A stretch of 64,000 bases of DNA from Embleya scabrispora DSM 41855 (GCF_000372745.1 NZ_KB889741.1:186001-250000); one strand, 5' to 3'. Shown: positions 37,201 to 46,551, counted from the first letter of the stretch. The notes: a model not told the origin generated them from the letters alone. A program made the numbers and translations.

Positions 37201-37364
37201 ACCTGTTCGACCTCGGCGGCCACTCGCTCACCGTCACCCGGATCGGCGCGCGCATCCGCAAGCGCCTGGGCGTGGACGTACCGCTGCACGTCTTCTTCGA
37301 ATCCCCGACCATCACCGGACTCACCAGCGCGGTCTCCGCGATGCGAAGCGAACGGCGGCCATGA
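34206..37364 (+). CDS. NRPS elongation module: C-A-PCP (first amino acid)
   Basis: The 1052-residue product has a C domain (HHLAFDG at about 148), an A domain (A3 ATSGSTGRPKG at about 614, YGPTE, A7 YRTGDRARY, A10 NGKLDRAALP) and a PCP (DLGGHSLTV, Ser about 1007). Reading the GrsA-aligned specificity pocket by eye gives D-I-V-A-V-G-A-V-W-K. This is not a code I can assign firmly; the VGAV part is seen in some Trp-type codes. The ATG at 34206 lies 2 bp after the upstream stop, so expression is coupled. There is no epimerisation or methylation domain. Confidence 0.92.
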   Translation: MRKSQPVSLPPEPHHRAAVTPVQHGIRFTELAGHTGTAHHMPLAIRFTGDLDPGALADACDALVARHPVLGSALREADGELWLVPADTMPRLVTEELAATAPERRADAIAELIRRETLRPFDPATGPPARFTLLDAGPGHRVLLVVVHHLAFDGTSKDILVRELGALYTAFDTGTKPAPPDAPDHEEGAEAERIAREAADFTRRVTLAKERFAAEALDPPPVLLPGRGRAETHGGPGESVPIPVDHNLRRDLAGTAALLGISSFALLLGALHVLLWRYGNEHPTVAVGLGTRTPHTRDRIGPYVNELPVHTHPSPKTPFGAFGQALRADLRELYRVRDVPLSRAVAGLTPRLAPAPVSMSYRRRTEVPEFAGVPASIDWTMFNHAVRGDLHLQCLDDPDRLALHLHFATDALDRGTAEAIAGHYSTLLRAIVAAPDTALSRLAVLTDRERATILLDWNDTTRAGDPATLPELFAAQVARTPNAPAVHCGAERLSYAHLDAAVEAVAERLRAAGVGSGDLVAVCVRRTAALPTALLGILRSGAGYLPLDPEYPPARLASVLGDCAATVLLTERDLLGRFPAHVADALLIDEIGTTTAGTARRWTPPMPGALAYVLATSGSTGRPKGVEIEHGALSNLLASMRDTLESDQDAVWLGLTSASFDISAVELYLPLITGGLLVLAQDGEVRDGRALLRLIRDEHVSHVQATPSGWRMLLDAGFAEPAVVAVTGGEALPVPLARELRGRTARLVNAYGPTETTVWSGTAEIGPDDDEVTIGRPIANTRMYILDAEAVPVPIGVEGDLYIAGSGLARGYRNLPGVTADRFGPDPFGPPGARMYRTGDRARYRADGRIEYLGRVDHQVKILGHRIEPGEIEAALLEHPDIATAAVVARQDGADGPHLVAYLVPRAGAAPSPAELRVHLAATLPRALVPSAFVALERLPLTPNGKLDRAALPAPPRVRVADPAPDPAGRPTDDPGPVAEITAIWREVLGLDDIRPDEDLFDLGGHSLTVTRIGARIRKRLGVDVPLHVFFESPTITGLTSAVSAMRSERRP

Positions 37365-40300
37365 ACACCCCATCCCGAAACCATGACCCGCACCGGCACG
37401 GACCGGCGGAGCAGCCCACGAACCGGCCCGAACGCCCGCTGCGCACACCGCTGTCGGCGGGCCAGGAACGACTTTGGCTGCTGGATCGGCTCAACCCCGG
37501 CGACGCCGCCTTCAACATGTTCCAGGTCCATCGACTGCGCGGACCGTTGCACGCCGACGCACTGGAGCGAGCGCTGGCCGAACTGGTCGCACGGCACGAC
37601 AGCCTGCGTGCGGCTTTCCCGGACGAAGACGGCGTGCCCGCCCAGGTGATCGGCCCGTCCGGCGACTTCGTCCTGGAACGGGTGGTCGTCGACGGCGTGC
37701 CGGGCGAACGCGAATGGCACGCCCGCGAACTGGTCGCCGAACGCACCAACCGCCCCTTCGACGTGGCCCGGGGACCCCTGGTGCGGGCGAGTCTGCTGCG
37801 CCTGGACGAGCACGGACACGATCACGTGCTCTGCCTGGTTCTGCACCACATCGTCGCCGACGGTTGGTCGATGAACGTCCTGGACGGCGAACTCGCGGCC
37901 GTCTACGCCGCCTTCACGGCCGGTCGGCCCTCGCCGCTGGAACCGCTGCCGCTGAGCTACGTCGACTACGTGCGGCGCCAACGCGAACTCGTCGACTCGC
38001 CCGAATTCGACGAACGACTGACCTACTGGACCCGGCAACTCACCGGAGCGCCACCCCTGGATCTGCCCGCCGACCGTCCGCGCGTCGGCGGCGCGCACGC
38101 CGGGCGCGGCGGCACCGTCACCCACCACCTGTCCGCCGACCTTCGCACGGGCATCGAGCAGCTCGCCCGCCGCGAACGAGTCACCCTCTACATGACCCTG
38201 CTCGCCGCCTACCAGACCCTGCTCGCGCGCTACTGCGACCAGGAGGACGTGTGCGTGGGCTCGCCGCTGGCGGGCCGGGACGAGGAGGAGTACGAAGGGC
38301 TGGTCGGCTACTTCCTCAACACGCTGGTCCTGCGCGGGAGCACTGCGGGGGATCCGTCGTTCCGGGCCTTCCTGGCCCGCACCCGGACGGTGACAATCCA
38401 GGCGTTCGAGCACCAGGACGTGCCGTTCGAACGACTCCTCGGCGCCCTGCACGTGGACCGCGATCCGGACGACCCGCCGGTGTTCCGGACCATGCTGACC
38501 CTGCGCCCGCCCGCCGGCCCCGGACTGCGGCTCGGCGAGGTGACCGCGGAGGTCTTCGAATCCGGGTTCCGGCAGGCCAAGTTCGACCTGGCCCTGGAGG
38601 TGTGGCCGGAAGGCGACGAGTTGGTGGTGGAGTTCGTCTACGACACCGAACGGTTCGTCCCCGAGACCGTCGCGCGTCTCGCGCGCTGCTTCGAGACGTT
38701 GCTCCGGGGCGCCGTGGCCGAACCCGACACGCCGCTGTCCCGGTTGCCGCTGCTGCCACCGGCCGAGCGGGCCCGGGTCTCGGCCGCCGCTGCCGGCCCG
38801 CCCCCGGGCGACTGCCCGGACCCGATCCTGGCCTTCGAGGTACAGGTGCTGCGCACCCCGCGGGCCGATGCCGTCGAGTGCGGTGACAGCCGGATCGGTT
38901 ACGCCGACCTGGACGCCCGGGCGAACCGGCTGGCCCGGGAACTGCGGCGCGGCGGCACCGGCCCGGACTCGGTGATCGCGGTGTGCGCCGAACGCTCGAT
39001 CGAGACGATCGTCGCGCTGCTCGCCGTGCTGAAGGCGGGCGGTGCCTACCTTTCGGTGGATCCCGCGCTGCCGGCCGAGCGCATCGCCTACATGCTGGCC
39101 GACAGCGCGGCCGAACGCGTCCTGTGCCGAGCCGAGTTCGCGCACCGGTTCGCCGACGTCGCACCTCCGGTGCTGCTGTTGGACGGGGACGGGGACGGGG
39201 ACGGGGGCGTCGAGGGCGACGAGGCGCAGGAGCAACCGCTCGCCTCCGTTGCCGGTCCCGAACATCTCGCCTACCTCGTCTACACCTCCGGCTCCACCGG
39301 CCGCCCCAAGGGCACCTTGATCACCCGCGAGGCGCTGGCCGCCCGGGTGGCCTGGATGCGCGAGCGCTACCGGACCGCCCCCACCGACCGGGTCCTGCAA
39401 TTCGCCTCGTTCGGCTTCGATACGCACGTCGAGGAGGTGTATCCGACACTGCTGGACGGAGCGACCCTGGTGCTGGCACCCGCGGACGGTCTACTGCCGG
39501 ACTTCTTCGCCACCGACGCCGGTCGCACGCTGACCGTGCTCGACCTGCCCACGTCCTACTGGCACGAACTGGTCGCGCAGACCCCGGGCCTGCCGTGGCC
39601 GAAGGCGCTGCGGCTGTTGATCATCGGCGGCGATCAGGCCGACGTCGCCTCGACGCGGCGCTGGCGCGAGGTCTTCGGCGAACGGGTCGACCTGGTCAAC
39701 ACGTACGGTCCCACCGAGACCGCGGTGATCGCCACGTCGGCCACCTTGGCCGGCCCCCGTGCCGAACTGTGGGACGGCACGCGGCCACCGATCGGGCGCC
39801 CGTTGGCCGGTACCCGCGTGCACGTACTGGACCGGCATCTCGAACCGGTGCCGCCCGGCGTGCCGGGCGAGTTGTGCATCGGCGGTATCGGACCGGCCCG
39901 GGGCTACCTGGGTCATCCGGGCCTGACCGGGGTGCACTTCGTGCCCGACCCGTATGGCCCACCCGGCTCCCGGCTCTACCGCACCGGCGACCGCGCTCGG
40001 CAGCGCCCGGACGGGCAACTGGAGTTTCTCGGACGCACCGACCACCAGGTCAAGTTGCGCGGCTACCGGATCGAGCCCGGCGAGATCGAGGCGGCCCTGG
40101 TCGCGCAACCGGACATCGCCCAGGCGGCGGTGCTGGTGCGGGAGGAACAGGGCGATCGACGACTGGTCGCCTATCTGGTGCCCGGTGCCGAGGCGGCCGA
40201 GCCGCCGGAGCCGACGGCGGTGCGGGCCGCGCTGGCCCGAGCGCTGCCCGCGTACCTGCTGCCCGCCGCGTTCGTGGTGCTGGAGCGCCTGCCGCTGACG

Positions 40301-40681
40301 GCGAACGGCAAGCTCGACCGGGCCGCGCTGCCCGCGCCCGAACAACGCACCACGCCGGCGGCCTCGTTCGTGGCTCCGCGCGGCAGCGCCGAGGAACTGG
40401 TCGCGGAGACCTTCGCCGACGTGCTCGGCCTGGAACGGGTCGGCGCGCTCGACGACTTCTTCGCGCTCGGTGGCCATTCGCTGTTGGCCACCCGGGTGGT
40501 GGCCCGGATCGGCACGGCGATCGAACTGACCGTGCCCATCCGTGCCCTGTTCACCGATCCCACGGTGGCCGGTCTGGCCGCATCGATCGAGGAACTGCTG
40601 CTGGCCGAACTCGACACGCTCTCCGAAGCGGACGCCGAACGACTGGTGCTGGAGCAGGCCGAGACAGGAGACCCACGATGA
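37361..40681 (+). CDS. NRPS elongation module: C-A-PCP (second amino acid)
   Basis: The 1106-residue product has a C domain (HHIVADGWS at about 162), an A domain (A3 YTSGSTGRPKG at about 640, YGPTETAV, YRTGDRARQ, NGKLDRAALP), a PCP (FFALGGHSLLATR, Ser about 1039) and a 30-residue acidic helical C-terminal tail that could be a docking element. The pocket read by eye is D-T-E-D-I-G-T-V-I-K, close to codes I associate with beta-lysine/lysine-type activators; treat this as tentative. A DGDGDGDGG run (near 39182-39206) interrupts the A2-A3 region. The start overlaps the upstream stop by ATGA. Confidence 0.92.
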   Translation: MNTPSRNHDPHRHGPAEQPTNRPERPLRTPLSAGQERLWLLDRLNPGDAAFNMFQVHRLRGPLHADALERALAELVARHDSLRAAFPDEDGVPAQVIGPSGDFVLERVVVDGVPGEREWHARELVAERTNRPFDVARGPLVRASLLRLDEHGHDHVLCLVLHHIVADGWSMNVLDGELAAVYAAFTAGRPSPLEPLPLSYVDYVRRQRELVDSPEFDERLTYWTRQLTGAPPLDLPADRPRVGGAHAGRGGTVTHHLSADLRTGIEQLARRERVTLYMTLLAAYQTLLARYCDQEDVCVGSPLAGRDEEEYEGLVGYFLNTLVLRGSTAGDPSFRAFLARTRTVTIQAFEHQDVPFERLLGALHVDRDPDDPPVFRTMLTLRPPAGPGLRLGEVTAEVFESGFRQAKFDLALEVWPEGDELVVEFVYDTERFVPETVARLARCFETLLRGAVAEPDTPLSRLPLLPPAERARVSAAAAGPPPGDCPDPILAFEVQVLRTPRADAVECGDSRIGYADLDARANRLARELRRGGTGPDSVIAVCAERSIETIVALLAVLKAGGAYLSVDPALPAERIAYMLADSAAERVLCRAEFAHRFADVAPPVLLLDGDGDGDGGVEGDEAQEQPLASVAGPEHLAYLVYTSGSTGRPKGTLITREALAARVAWMRERYRTAPTDRVLQFASFGFDTHVEEVYPTLLDGATLVLAPADGLLPDFFATDAGRTLTVLDLPTSYWHELVAQTPGLPWPKALRLLIIGGDQADVASTRRWREVFGERVDLVNTYGPTETAVIATSATLAGPRAELWDGTRPPIGRPLAGTRVHVLDRHLEPVPPGVPGELCIGGIGPARGYLGHPGLTGVHFVPDPYGPPGSRLYRTGDRARQRPDGQLEFLGRTDHQVKLRGYRIEPGEIEAALVAQPDIAQAAVLVREEQGDRRLVAYLVPGAEAAEPPEPTAVRAALARALPAYLLPAAFVVLERLPLTANGKLDRAALPAPEQRTTPAASFVAPRGSAEELVAETFADVLGLERVGALDDFFALGGHSLLATRVVARIGTAIELTVPIRALFTDPTVAGLAASIEELLLAELDTLSEADAERLVLEQAETGDPR

Positions 40682-43600
40682 CGCCGACCCCGGCGCCGCC
40701 GAGTCGTCCCGGCGAACTCTCCGCTGCCAAGCGCACCCTGCTGGAACAGCGGCTGCGCAGGTCCACGACGACCGCCCCCGCATCGATCCCCCGCCTGCCG
40801 GATGGGGCGCGAGTACCGCTGTCCTCAGCGCAGATCCCGCTTTGGTTCATGGAGAACCTGACACCGGGAACCGCCGCGTACACCATCCCGATCGCCCTGC
40901 GACTGCGCGGACGGCTCGACGAGGACGCGCTGGAACGGGCGTTGAACGCGCTGCTGTCCCGGCACGACAGTCTGCGCACCACGTTCGGCACCAGCGCGGA
41001 CGGCGGCCCGGTGGCCACCGTGCATCCGCCGATGCCGATCACCGTGGCCCGACACTCGCCTGCCGAGGACCTCGACGCCGAGGCCCGGGAACGCTGGGCG
41101 AGCGCGCTGGTGGGTGCGGAGTTCGCCCGCCCGTTCCACCTGGAGATACCGCCGCTGATGCGCGCCGCGTTGGTGCGGTTGGACCGGGAGGACACCGTGC
41201 TGGTGGTGGTCCTGCACCACCTGGTCGGCGACGGCTGGTCGGTTCACCTGCTGGTCAACGAACTGATGTCCGACTACGACGCGTTCACGGCCGGCCTGGA
41301 ATCGCCCGTGCCGGAACCGACGGTGCGGTACGGCGACTACGCGGCCTGGCAGCAGCAGCGGCTGGCCGGTCCCGAAGGCGAACGGGCCGCCCGCTACTGG
41401 CGGGATCGATTGGCCGGTCTGGGCACGCTCGCGCTGCCCACCGACCGACCCCGGCCGGCCCGGCAGACGTTCGGCGGTGACGCGCACGGCTTCACGCTGG
41501 ACGCGGAATTGGCGTCGGGGATCAGTGAACTGGGTCGCGCACACGGCGCCACGTCGTACATGACCCTGCTCGCGGCCTGGCAGGCGGTGTTGTCCCGGCA
41601 CGGCGGCCAGGACGATTTCGCGGTCGGCTCCCCGATCGCCGGGCGTCCGCATCCGGACCTGGAACCGATGATCGGCATGTTCGTCAACATGCTGGCCATG
41701 CGGGCCCCGCTGGCGGGGGATCCCACCTTCGCCGAACTCCTGGGCCGGGTTCGGGAGAGCTGCCTGGACGCCTACGCACACCAGGACCTGCCGTTCGATC
41801 AGGTGGTCCGGGACCAGAACGTGACCCGCGACGTCAGCCGCACGCCGCTGTTCCAGGTCACCTTCGCGCTGCAGAACTACGAGCGCGGCGAGCGCGGCTT
41901 CACCGGACTGGGCCACGACTGGTTCAGCGGCGACTCCCGGGTGACCCGGTTCGACCTGAGCCTGTTCGTGTTCGAGGCCGGGACGGGGATGAACGGCCTG
42001 CTCACCTACAACACCGACCTGTTCGACGCGAGCACGGTGGCCCGGCTCGCCGGGCACCTGACCACACTGCTGCGGGCGGTGGTCGCCGACCCGCATACGC
42101 CGTTGTCCCGGATCGACCTGCTCGAACCGCAGGAGCGGGCCCGACTCGTCACGGGCTGGAACGATACCGCTCGGCCGATGCCCGAACACCGCACGCTGAC
42201 CGCCGCGATCGAGGCCCAAGTGGCTTCGGATCCGCGCGCGCCGGCGGTGACCCACGAGGGGCGCACGCTCGACTACGGCGAACTCGACGCGCGCGCCGAC
42301 CGGCTCGCCCGATACCTGCGCGGGCGCGGCGTCGGCCCGGAGACACCGGTCGCGCTGTGCCTGGAGCAGTCGCTCGACCTCGCGGTGGCGGTCCTGGCCG
42401 TGCTCAAGGCGGGCGGGGCGTATCTCCCGCTCGATCCCGAACAACCGGTCGAACGGCTCGCGTTCATGCTCGCCGACGCGGATGTGCGGGTGCTGGTGAC
42501 GGATACCGCGCTGCGCGAGCGCACGGCGGGTCACACCGGCACGTTCATCCTGCTCGACCGCGAACGGGCCGCGATCGACGCCTGCGACCAGGTCCCGGAC
42601 CAGGAGTCGGATCCGGGCCGCTCGCCCGATGCGGCCGAGTCGGGAAACCTGGCCTATGTGATCTACACGTCCGGCTCCACCGGCCGACCCAAGGGCGTCG
42701 CGGTGCAACACCGCGAGGCGCTGGCCTATCTGGACGGTGTACGCGAACGGTTCGAGGTGGTGCCCGGATCGGTCCATGGCCTGGCCCAGTCGTTGTCCTT
42801 CGACTTCGCGATCACCGCGCTGTACCTGGCCTGGACCACCGGTGGCGAACTGCACCTGATTCCCGCGCGGTTGTCCGGTGCGGAATTCGCCGACCACCTG
42901 AATCGGCACCCGGTCGACTACCTGAAGATGACGCCGTCCCATCTGGCCGGGCTGGCGGCCGAGGCCGGTGCCGAACGACTGCTGCCCAGGCGGCTGTTGA
43001 TTCTCGGCGGCGAGGGCTCCTCATGGGAGTGGGCGCGCGACCTGGCCGCGCTCGGCAGGTGTGCGGTGGTCAACCACTACGGGCCGACCGAGACCACGGT
43101 GGGGGTGACCACCTACCGGGTCCGACCGCAGGACGTGCCGGTCTCCACGGTGACGCCGATCGGCCGACCGCTGCCGAACGCGCGGGTGTACCTGCTGGAC
43201 GCACACCTGCAACCGGTACCGATCGGGGTCACCGGGGAGATCCACATCGGAGGCGAGCGGCTGGCGCGCGGCTACCTGGGGCAGCCAGGGGCAACCGCGG
43301 ACCGGTTCGTGCCCGACCCGTTCGGGCCGCCGGGCGCTCGGCTGTACCGCACCGGCGACCTGGGTCGATATCTGCCCGGCGGCGACGTGGAGTTCCTCGG
43401 ACGCAGCGACCAGCAGGTCAAGATTCGCGGCTATCGGGTCGAACCCGCCGAGATAGAGAAGGCGTTGCGCGCGCAACCCGCGGTCGGGCAGGTCGTCGTG
43501 GACGCGCGGGGGCCGGCGGGGGCGCAGCGGCTGATCGCCTATCTGGTGCCGGCCGAGGAGCATCCGGGCGAGCCGCCGGCCGGCGCCGACCTGCGCCGGG

Positions 43601-46341
43601 AGCTGCTGGTCCGGCTGCCCGAGTACATGGTGCCGTCCCGGTTCGTCTGGCTCGACCGACTGCCGCTGAAGGCGCACGGCAAGGTGGATCGGGCGCTGCT
43701 GCCGGAACCGGACGCCGGGGTTGGGGCGGACTGCGGCGAGCGGGTGGCTCCGGCCGGCGCGACCGAGGAGGCCCTGGTCGAGATCTGGTGCGCGGTGCTC
43801 GACCTTGCCCCGGTCGGCGTCACCGACGACTTCTTCGAGCTGGGCGGGCATTCGCTGCTCGCGATGCAGGTGTTGGCCCGGCTGCGCAAGGTGTTGCCGC
43901 CCGGCAGCCGGCAGGTGAGCCTGTTGGAGTTGTTCAAGCACCGCACCGTGCGCGAACTCGCCGCACTGATCGACCGACCGGCCGGCGAGGACGAACCACG
44001 TTCGCTCCTGCACGAGTTGACCCGACCGGTACCGGCCGGCCGGCAGGTGCTCTCGCTGGTGTGTGTGCCCTACGGCGGCGGGAGCGCGGTGGTGTACCAG
44101 CCGCTGGCGGATGCGCTGCCGGCCGGACACTCGCTGTACTCGGTGGCGATCCCCGGCCACGACCTGTCCATGCCGGAGGCGCCCAGGCCGATCGAAGAGG
44201 TCGCCCGGGAGTGCGCCGACGAAATTTTGGCCCGGGTCGAGGGGCCGTTGGCGCTGTACGGGCACTGTGGGGTGGGCAGCGCGCTGACCGCGCAGATCGC
44301 GCACCTCCTGGAGGAGTCGGGGCGCCGGTTGGAGGCGGTGTACCTCGGTGCGATCTTCCCGTTCGCCCGACCCGAGGGCGGCATGCTCGGCGCGCTGTCG
44401 CGATTCGCCGGACTGGAGCGGTTGCGCGGGGACCGGGTGCATCTGAACTGGCTGACCTCCATGGGCGCCGACCTCGGCGACCTGGACGAGGAGCAGGTCA
44501 CCTTCATCATCCGCAACATGCGCAAGGACGGGCGGACCTCGGAGGAGTACTTCACCCGGCGGATGGCCGAGGGCATGCGGCCGTTGGCCGCGCCGGTGAT
44601 CTCGGTGATCGGCGAGCGCGACCCGAGCACCGAGTTCTACCAGGAGCGATACCGGGAGTGGCACTTCATGGCCGACGCCACGGCGTTGGTGGTGATCGAC
44701 GAGGCGGGCCACTACTTCCTGCGCTATCGGGCGGACGAGTTGGCCGAGATCGTCACCGCGACGCACGAGGCGATGGCTCGTGAGCGGACCGAGCCGCTGA
44801 CCCGGACGGCGCGCGGTCAGGACGCGGGATGGTGGTTGGAGGGGGTCTCGGGCGGCACCGGCACCGACGCGGGCGCCGGTGTCGCCGGGGTCGGATCGGC
44901 GACTGTCGATGCCGAGCCGGCCCGGACACCGGCCGTGCGGCCGAGCATGGGTCGGTTCATGGCGGTGGCCCTCGGGCAGCTCGCCTCGATCACCGGGTCG
45001 GCGCTGACCGAGTTCGCCATCCCGATCTGGATCTATCTGCGCACCGATTCGCTCACCCAATTCGCGCTGTTCTCGGTGCTGGCGCTGGTGCCGGGGATCG
45101 TGGTGGCGCCGTTGGCGGGCGCGGTGGTGGACCGCAACAGCCGCCGGACGGTGATGTTGGCCGCGGACTGCGCGGCGGGAGCCGTGCAGGTAGTGATGGC
45201 GGTGCTGCTGTGGAGCGGCCATCTGGGCGTGGGCGCGGTATACGGGCTCCTGGTGGTGTTGTCGGTGACCGCCACCTTCCAACGCCTCGCCTACAACTCG
45301 GCGGTGCCGCAACTGGTGCCCAAACGCTACCTCGGGCACGCCAACGGCATCGTGCAAACGAGCACGGGGCTGGCGCAGTTGGTGGTGCCGCTGATCGCGG
45401 TGGCGCTGTTGGCGAGCATCGGACTCGGCGGGATTCTGCTGATCGACATCACCACGTTCGTGATCGCGGTGACCGTCGTCGCATTCGTGCCGTTCCCCGA
45501 CACGATGGCGCAGACCCGGCGGGAAAGCTTGGCCAAGGAGATCGCCAACGGCGTGCGCTACTCGATGGGGCACCCCGGATTCCGCACCATGCTGCTCTAC
45601 TTCGCGCTGTTGAACGTCTTCCTGGCGCCGATGTTGGTGTTGATGACACCGCTGGTCCTGTCCTTCGGATCGGTGCACACCGCGGGCGCGGTCGGTGTGG
45701 CGGCGGGGGCGGGTGCGCTGCTCGGCGGCCTGGCGATGGGGGTGTGGGGAGGCCCGCGGCATCACCGGATGCGCGGCATCCTGCTGGCCACCGTGCTGAT
45801 CGCGGTCTTCGCTTTCGTCGCCGGTCTGCGGCCCTCGCCGGTGCCGGTCGGCATCGGCTTCTTCGGGGTGTTCTTCGGACTGTCCCTGCTCAACGGCATC
45901 TACGCGACGATCATCCAGGTCAAGGTTCCGCAGCGGTTCCACGGCCGGGTGATCGCGCTGAACACGATGGTGGCCTGGTCCACGCTCCCGTTGGGCTTCG
46001 GGGTGATCGCGCCGCTCGCGGTGCACTTGCTCGAACCGCTGTTCAGCCCGGGTGGCGCGCTGGCGTCCAGCGTCGGGCGAGTGATCGGCGTCGGCGACGG
46101 TCGCGGCACGGGCTTCCTGTATCTGCTGTGCGCGTCGGCGATGATCGTGCTCGCACTCGCCTCGTTCCGGCATCGGGTGATCGCCGGGTTCGACGACGAG
46201 GTCCCCGACGCGATGCCGGACGATCTGATCGGCATCGAGGAACGCCGCAAAAAGCGGGCGGACGCTGCGACGACGCCGCAGCCGCCACTCGCCCGGAAAC
46301 TACCCGAACCCGAACCCGAATCCGAGCTGGAGAAGGTATGA
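40678..46341 (+). CDS. NRPS termination module fused to an exporter: C-A-PCP-TE-MFS
   Basis: The 1887-residue product has a C domain (HHLVGDGWS, about 180), an A domain (A3 about 662, YGPTETTV, YRTGDLGRY, A10 HGKVDRALLP), a PCP (FFELGGHSL, Ser about 1059), an alpha/beta-hydrolase thioesterase (about 1115-1385) and a 12-helix MFS-type transporter (about 1421-1845). The A pocket read by eye is D-F-T-K-I-G-H-V-G-K, nearly the known Asp code DLTKVGHIGK. The TE nucleophile is Cys1197 in GHCGVG instead of Ser; Asp (GERDP) and His (EAGHYFL) complete the triad. The fused MFS suggests release is coupled to export. The start overlaps the previous gene by ATGA. Confidence 0.92.
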   Translation: MTPTPAPPSRPGELSAAKRTLLEQRLRRSTTTAPASIPRLPDGARVPLSSAQIPLWFMENLTPGTAAYTIPIALRLRGRLDEDALERALNALLSRHDSLRTTFGTSADGGPVATVHPPMPITVARHSPAEDLDAEARERWASALVGAEFARPFHLEIPPLMRAALVRLDREDTVLVVVLHHLVGDGWSVHLLVNELMSDYDAFTAGLESPVPEPTVRYGDYAAWQQQRLAGPEGERAARYWRDRLAGLGTLALPTDRPRPARQTFGGDAHGFTLDAELASGISELGRAHGATSYMTLLAAWQAVLSRHGGQDDFAVGSPIAGRPHPDLEPMIGMFVNMLAMRAPLAGDPTFAELLGRVRESCLDAYAHQDLPFDQVVRDQNVTRDVSRTPLFQVTFALQNYERGERGFTGLGHDWFSGDSRVTRFDLSLFVFEAGTGMNGLLTYNTDLFDASTVARLAGHLTTLLRAVVADPHTPLSRIDLLEPQERARLVTGWNDTARPMPEHRTLTAAIEAQVASDPRAPAVTHEGRTLDYGELDARADRLARYLRGRGVGPETPVALCLEQSLDLAVAVLAVLKAGGAYLPLDPEQPVERLAFMLADADVRVLVTDTALRERTAGHTGTFILLDRERAAIDACDQVPDQESDPGRSPDAAESGNLAYVIYTSGSTGRPKGVAVQHREALAYLDGVRERFEVVPGSVHGLAQSLSFDFAITALYLAWTTGGELHLIPARLSGAEFADHLNRHPVDYLKMTPSHLAGLAAEAGAERLLPRRLLILGGEGSSWEWARDLAALGRCAVVNHYGPTETTVGVTTYRVRPQDVPVSTVTPIGRPLPNARVYLLDAHLQPVPIGVTGEIHIGGERLARGYLGQPGATADRFVPDPFGPPGARLYRTGDLGRYLPGGDVEFLGRSDQQVKIRGYRVEPAEIEKALRAQPAVGQVVVDARGPAGAQRLIAYLVPAEEHPGEPPAGADLRRELLVRLPEYMVPSRFVWLDRLPLKAHGKVDRALLPEPDAGVGADCGERVAPAGATEEALVEIWCAVLDLAPVGVTDDFFELGGHSLLAMQVLARLRKVLPPGSRQVSLLELFKHRTVRELAALIDRPAGEDEPRSLLHELTRPVPAGRQVLSLVCVPYGGGSAVVYQPLADALPAGHSLYSVAIPGHDLSMPEAPRPIEEVARECADEILARVEGPLALYGHCGVGSALTAQIAHLLEESGRRLEAVYLGAIFPFARPEGGMLGALSRFAGLERLRGDRVHLNWLTSMGADLGDLDEEQVTFIIRNMRKDGRTSEEYFTRRMAEGMRPLAAPVISVIGERDPSTEFYQERYREWHFMADATALVVIDEAGHYFLRYRADELAEIVTATHEAMARERTEPLTRTARGQDAGWWLEGVSGGTGTDAGAGVAGVGSATVDAEPARTPAVRPSMGRFMAVALGQLASITGSALTEFAIPIWIYLRTDSLTQFALFSVLALVPGIVVAPLAGAVVDRNSRRTVMLAADCAAGAVQVVMAVLLWSGHLGVGAVYGLLVVLSVTATFQRLAYNSAVPQLVPKRYLGHANGIVQTSTGLAQLVVPLIAVALLASIGLGGILLIDITTFVIAVTVVAFVPFPDTMAQTRRESLAKEIANGVRYSMGHPGFRTMLLYFALLNVFLAPMLVLMTPLVLSFGSVHTAGAVGVAAGAGALLGGLAMGVWGGPRHHRMRGILLATVLIAVFAFVAGLRPSPVPVGIGFFGVFFGLSLLNGIYATIIQVKVPQRFHGRVIALNTMVAWSTLPLGFGVIAPLAVHLLEPLFSPGGALASSVGRVIGVGDGRGTGFLYLLCASAMIVLALASFRHRVIAGFDDEVPDAMPDDLIGIEERRKKRADAATTPQPPLARKLPEPEPESELEKV

Positions 46342-46544
46342 CCACGAACGACGAGCCCGAACGCCCCTGCCGAGTGGTGATCAACGACGAGCACCAGTAC
46401 TCGATCTGGGCCACCGACCGCGACATCCCGGCCGGCTGGCGCGCGGAAGGCTTCACCGGCACCCGCCCGGCCTGCCTCTCCCACATCGACAAGGTCTGGA
46501 CCGACATGCGCCCACGCAGCACACGCGAAGCGATGAACGGCTGA
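46338..46544 (+). CDS. mbtH: MbtH-family NRPS accessory protein
   Basis: The 68-residue product has the MbtH signature: INDEHQYSIW, IPAGWRAEGF, CLSHIDKVWTDMRP. MbtH proteins bind the A domain and are needed for folding or activity of partner NRPSs. Its ATG overlaps the stop of the C-A-PCP-TE-MFS gene, and it closes the operon ahead of a strong terminator. Confidence 0.97.
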   Translation: MTTNDEPERPCRVVINDEHQYSIWATDRDIPAGWRAEGFTGTRPACLSHIDKVWTDMRPRSTREAMNG

Positions 46545-46551
46545 CGAGGCG

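Noticed and set aside
31093-39427. Several reverse-strand frames of 700-840 codons across the NRPS genes
   Set aside because: Same shadow effect; forward frames carry all NRPS core motifs in order.
43021-46173. Reverse-strand open frame of 1050 codons opposite the TE-MFS part of the NRPS
   Set aside because: Rich in His, Arg and Gln from reversed codons, with no recognisable domain; the forward frame has TE and membrane helices.
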